A stretch of 39,005 nt of DNA from Flavobacteriales bacterium (GTDB taxonomy: Bacteria > Bacteroidota > Bacteroidia > Flavobacteriales_D > Sanyastnellaceae): contig DQRJ01000146.1 in NCBI GenBank assembly GCA_015663855.1, positions 1 through 39,005 on the forward strand, given 5' to 3'. Made by a program: the position numbers and the translations under genes. This document shows positions 36,527 to 39,005 of the stretch, piece by piece (the stretch's first letter is position 1; each line of letters opens with the position of its first letter). A model generated the notes under the pieces. It worked only from the letters and a program-made list of their open reading frames with translations. It was not told the origin of the DNA and made no database searches.

Positions 36527-36598
36527 CCCTCTGATAATGCGCTAAGTAAGCGTATAATTATTATTTTTTCGACGAAACGCTTGTTTTTGTCGATAAAT

Positions 36599-36631
36599 AA
36601 AGCGAGATTGCATAACCTTCTCGCTTTTTTT
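36599..36631 (+). terminator. Intrinsic terminator after rpsU
   Basis: AAAGCGAG pairs with CTCGCTTT around a 13-base loop, followed by a run of T. It ends 20 bp before the xerC start, so xerC needs read-through or its own promoter. Confidence 0.85.
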
Positions 36632-36650
36632 GCGTCTTGACTTTTTTACC

Positions 36651-37553
36651 TTGAATCAAAAACTTTCAACATTATCCGAATTCCTCGATTTCCTATTAAA
36701 GGAAAAGCGTGGGTCCCCTCATACTTTAAGATGTTATAGATCTGACCTTAATCAAATGATTAGGTATATGACTGAACATTATGAAGAGGATGATTTATGC
36801 CAAATAAAAGGCGACTGGGTTAGGTCTTGGGTTGTGGATATGATGAAGCAGGGAAAGTCCCCTAGCACGATTCACAGAAAAGTATCTTCTTACCGAACGT
36901 TTTCCAAGTACGCAAGAAGGAAGGGAGTGATGACGACTAACCCTGTTGAATCAGTTGTTTTACCAAAGCTCAAGAAAGGACTTCCAGAAGTTGTCCCTGA
37001 GCACGCAATGAAAGATTTGTTTCAAGAAAATATATTTTCTACTGATTGGAAAGGAAGGCGAGATAGATCAATGATTGCTTTGCTTTATGAAACAGGTATA
37101 AGATTAAGTGAATTGATTGCACTAAAAGTATCTGATGTTGATGGGGGCCGTAAGCTTTTGAAAGTTTTTGGTAAGGGATCAAAAGAAAGACTATTGCCGC
37201 TGATGCCTCATACTTTAGAAAGTATAATGATGCACGTTATGGATAGGCCAGTTGGAGGTGATGAATTATTTGTGACTGACGCAGGCAAATCTCTTTACCC
37301 ATCATTTGTTTATCGCCGTGTGAATTATTACCTTAGTGAGGTGAGTACGTTACAAAAGTGTAGCCCTCACGTTTTACGACACACCTTTGCTACTCATTTG
37401 TTGAATCGCGGGGCAGAGTTGGCAGCGGTGAAAGAATTACTCGGACATGCTAGCCTTGCTTCAACCCAGATTTATACACATCATACGACGGCAAAGTTGA
37501 AGGAGTTTCACAAAGCCAGTCCTTTGGATCAACGTTCAAAGTTAGGCGAATAA
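36651..37553 (+). CDS. xerC: Tyrosine recombinase XerC/XerD type
   Basis: 300 residues. It has a SAM-like N-terminal domain (FLDFLLKEKRGSPHTLRCYRSD) and a catalytic domain with all six residues: R151, K175, H240, R243, H266 and nucleophile Y275 (TQIYTHH). It resolves chromosome dimers at dif. I chose TTG 36651 because a TTG at 36630 lies in the T-run of the rpsU terminator and no ATG precedes the conserved N-terminal region. rpsU-xerC-hpf is, as I recall, a common order in Bacteroidota, which argues for a housekeeping Xer rather than a mobile integrase. Confidence 0.92.
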   Translation: MNQKLSTLSEFLDFLLKEKRGSPHTLRCYRSDLNQMIRYMTEHYEEDDLCQIKGDWVRSWVVDMMKQGKSPSTIHRKVSSYRTFSKYARRKGVMTTNPVESVVLPKLKKGLPEVVPEHAMKDLFQENIFSTDWKGRRDRSMIALLYETGIRLSELIALKVSDVDGGRKLLKVFGKGSKERLLPLMPHTLESIMMHVMDRPVGGDELFVTDAGKSLYPSFVYRRVNYYLSEVSTLQKCSPHVLRHTFATHLLNRGAELAAVKELLGHASLASTQIYTHHTTAKLKEFHKASPLDQRSKLGE

Positions 37554-37566
37554 CCACACGTTTGCT

Positions 37567-37851
37567 ATGAAGGTGCAAATACATTCTATCCATTTTGATG
37601 CCGATAAGGCACTCCTCGCATTTATTGACTCAAAGCTTCACAAGCTTGAAACATTCAATGACACTTTGATTTCTAGTGATGTGTTTCTACGCATTGAGAA
37701 AAATAATGAAAAAGAAAATAAACTTGTTGAAATAAAAATTCATATGCCTGGGAAAGAGCTTTTTGCCAAACGAAATGCTACTAGTTTTGAAGCCGCTACA
37801 GATGTGGTTGTTGAAGCTCTTCGAAGACAAATTTTAAAGGTTCACGTTTAG
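37567..37851 (+). CDS. hpf: Ribosome hibernation promoting factor, short form
   Basis: 94 residues of the HPF/YfiA fold. MKVQIHSIHFDADKALLAFIDSKLHKLE begins a beta-alpha-beta pattern, and it lacks the long C-terminal dimer domain. It binds near the 30S A and P sites and stabilises inactive ribosomes in starvation. 13 bp after xerC; the terminator at 37930 follows. Confidence 0.92.
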   Translation: MKVQIHSIHFDADKALLAFIDSKLHKLETFNDTLISSDVFLRIEKNNEKENKLVEIKIHMPGKELFAKRNATSFEAATDVVVEALRRQILKVHV

Positions 37852-37899
37852 CTAATTTTCAACGATAAATAAACCAAATTTTTTTTGGTATACTATTGC

Positions 37900-37929
37900 T
37901 TGTTTGAACCACATTCTATCGTACATTTG
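37900..37929 (+). promoter_or_regulatory. Promoter of the tRNA-tuf operon
   Basis: TTG (37900-37902), a 19 bp spacer and TACATTTG (37922-37929) match the Bacteroidota consensus. Transcription would start near 37934-37937, within the left arm of the terminator at 37930. Confidence 0.7.
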
Positions 37930-37958
37930 CCCTCCTGAATTTCGGGAGGGTTTTTTTT
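37930..37958 (+). terminator. Intrinsic terminator after hpf, overlapping the tRNA promoter
   Basis: CCCTCC (37930-37935) pairs with GGAGGG (37945-37950), extendable by a T-G wobble and GAA/TTC, then a run of eight T. It stops xerC-hpf transcripts just before the tRNA genes. Confidence 0.85.
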
Positions 37959-37978
37959 GTTTTGTTCTTTGAATTTTT

Positions 37979-38050
37979 GCCGGTGTAGCTCAGGGGTAGA
38001 GCAGCTGATTTGTAATCAGCAGGCCGTGGGTTCGAATCCCTCCACCGGCT
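37979..38050 (+). tRNA. tRNA-Thr (anticodon TGT)
   Basis: Acceptor GCCGGTG/CACCGGC with discriminator T, D-arm with GTAGCTCAGG, anticodon stem GCTGA/TCAGC with loop TTTGTAA, T-loop GTTCGAATC. 72 nt. The 3' CCA is not encoded. Confidence 0.97.
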
Positions 38051-38095
38051 CATCGAAATAATACCTGTACATTCTTTGTAAAAGTAGAATGTCAA

Positions 38096-38178
38096 GGGGG
38101 TACGCCGGAGTTGGAGAGCCGGGGCAGACTGTAACTCTGTTGTCTTAGACTGAATAGGTTCGATTCCTATTACCCCCA
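38096..38178 (+). tRNA. tRNA-Tyr (anticodon GTA)
   Basis: Acceptor GGGGGTA/TACCCCC with discriminator A, anticodon loop CTGTAAC, a long variable arm (class II) and T-loop GTTCGATTC. 83 nt. The 3' CCA is not encoded. Confidence 0.96.
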
Positions 38179-38213
38179 CATTTTCACTTGCAGTTGCTTG
38201 TGAGAATTACCAA

Positions 38214-38286
38214 GCGGAAGTAGCTCAGTTGGTAGAGCATCAGCCTTCCAAGCTGAATGTCGCGAGTTCGAACCTCGTCTTCCGCT
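38214..38286 (+). tRNA. tRNA-Gly (anticodon TCC)
   Basis: Acceptor GCGGAAG/CTTCCGC with discriminator T, anticodon stem CAGC/GCTG with loop CTTCCAA, T-loop GTTCGAACC. 73 nt. The 3' CCA is not encoded. Confidence 0.97.
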
Positions 38287-38294
38287 CGATTAAA

Positions 38295-38366
38295 GCCGAT
38301 GTAGCTCAGGGGTAGAGCGCGTCCTTGGTAAGGACGAGGCCACGGGTTCAATTCCCGTCATTGGCT
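38295..38366 (+). tRNA. tRNA-Thr (anticodon GGT)
   Basis: Acceptor GCCGATG/CATTGGC (one G-T pair) with discriminator T, anticodon stem GTCC/GGAC with loop TTGGTAA, T-loop GTTCAATTC. 72 nt. The 3' CCA is not encoded. It is 49 bp upstream of tuf. Confidence 0.96.
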
Positions 38367-38415
38367 CAAGTCACAAATAGAGAAATAAATTAAATAATAT
38401 ATAATTGTTAAGACC

Positions 38416-39005
38416 ATGGCAAAAGAAATGTTTGACCGGTCAAAACCACACGTTAACATCGGCACAATTGGCCACGTTGACCACGGAAAGACCACTTTAA
38501 CTGCCGCTATCACTAAGGTGATGGCTGACGCTGGTTACTGCGAGGCTAGCTCGTTTGACCAAATTGATAACGCACCTGAAGAAAAGGAGCGTGGAATTAC
38601 TATTAACTCTTCACACGTTGAGTATTCAACTGCTGATCGTCACTACGCTCACGTTGATTGCCCAGGTCACGCTGACTATGTGAAGAACATGGTAACTGGT
38701 GCTGCCCAAATGGACGGCGCTATTCTCGTTGTTGCTGCAACTGACGGCCCTATGCCTCAGACTCGTGAGCACATCCTACTTGGACGCCAGGTGGGTATTC
38801 CTCGTATCGTTGTATTCATGAACAAAGTTGACATGGTCGACGATGAAGAGCTTATCGAGCTAGTTGAAATGGAGGTGCGTGAGCTACTTTCATTCTATGA
38901 GTACGATGGAGATAACTCTCCTGTTATTCCTGGATCTGCACTTGGAGCTCTTAACGGAGAAGATAAGTGGGTTGATACAGTAAAAGAGCTAATGACTGCG
39001 GTTGA
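38416..39005 (+). CDS. tuf: Elongation factor Tu, 5' part (cut by window edge)
   Basis: First 196 codons of EF-Tu, the GTPase that delivers aminoacyl-tRNA to the ribosome. The G motifs are seen: GHVDHGKTT (G1), RGITIN (G2), DCPGHADY (G3), NKVDM (G4) and SALGAL (G5). The start is [20 protein letters not shown]. The rest of the G domain and domains 2 and 3 lie outside. Co-transcribed with the four tRNAs before it. Confidence 0.98.
   Translation, partial: MAKEMFDRSKPHVNIGTIGHVDHGKTTLTAAITKVMADAGYCEASSFDQIDNAPEEKERGITINSSHVEYSTADRHYAHVDCPGHADYVKNMVTGAAQMDGAILVVAATDGPMPQTREHILLGRQVGIPRIVVFMNKVDMVDDEELIELVEMEVRELLSFYEYDGDNSPVIPGSALGALNGEDKWVDTVKELMTAV

Noticed and set aside
37916-38179. Minus-strand frame of 87 codons across the first two tRNA genes
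   Set aside because: It is antisense to tRNA-Thr and tRNA-Tyr and contains the RWRDSNPRPADYKSAALPL-type peptide often misannotated from tRNA antisense strands.

Overview
This 39 kb window is gene-dense chromosomal DNA from a member of the Bacteroidota, probably a Flavobacteriales-type organism. The signs are secreted proteins with type IX secretion (T9SS) C-terminal sorting domains, a PorE-like outer-membrane protein, TAnnTTTG promoters, type III glutamine synthetase, the rpsU-xerC-hpf-tRNA-tuf order and an AT-leaning composition. I see no insertion sequence, prophage, CRISPR array or rRNA, and no stretch over 300 bases without a gene.

Layout. From 1 to about 16.46 kb nearly everything is on the minus strand. 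First comes the menaquinone cluster, in transcription order menI-menF-(108 bp with a strong inverted repeat)-menD-menB-menA-menCE. The last gene runs off the left edge and is a single open frame fusing o-succinylbenzoate synthase (MenC) to o-succinylbenzoate-CoA ligase (MenE). A lone OmpR/PhoB-type response regulator is divergent from it. It converges on a minus-strand series uvrB, small envelope protein, Lys-C-like T9SS protease, family 2 glycosyltransferase, ECF sigma factor and rsmG. Next is the ribosomal operon rpsF-rpsR-rplI, whose S6 carries seven 12-residue repeats.

From 16.6 kb to the right edge everything is on the plus strand: dnaX, an Hsp15-like S4 protein, a GNAT acetyltransferase, a class I aminotransferase, a 1173-residue PNGase F-like T9SS cargo with an inserted LamG-like domain, type III glutamine synthetase, the PorE-like OmpA protein, purM-prfA-pyrF, a TrkA-type K+ channel with an odd selectivity filter, an AGCS sodium:amino-acid symporter, a helix-hairpin-helix membrane protein, an acyl-CoA dehydrogenase, rpsU, xerC, hpf, four tRNAs (Thr-Tyr-Gly-Thr) and the start of tuf.

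How they fit together. The men genes cover chorismate to demethylmenaquinone except MenH, which is not in the window. The two T9SS cargos (a deglycosidase and a lysyl-endopeptidase-like protease) and the PorE-like protein suggest a cell that digests glycoproteins outside the cell. The right end is a translation block (rpsU, hpf, tRNAs, tuf) in which the tRNA order matches the E. coli tufB operon. The points most worth a second look are the MenC-MenE fusion, the PNGase F-like enzyme, the K+ channel filter, a terminator/promoter overlap before the tRNAs and a strand-biased GGCCAAA heptamer. All calls come from reading sequence only; no database search was run.
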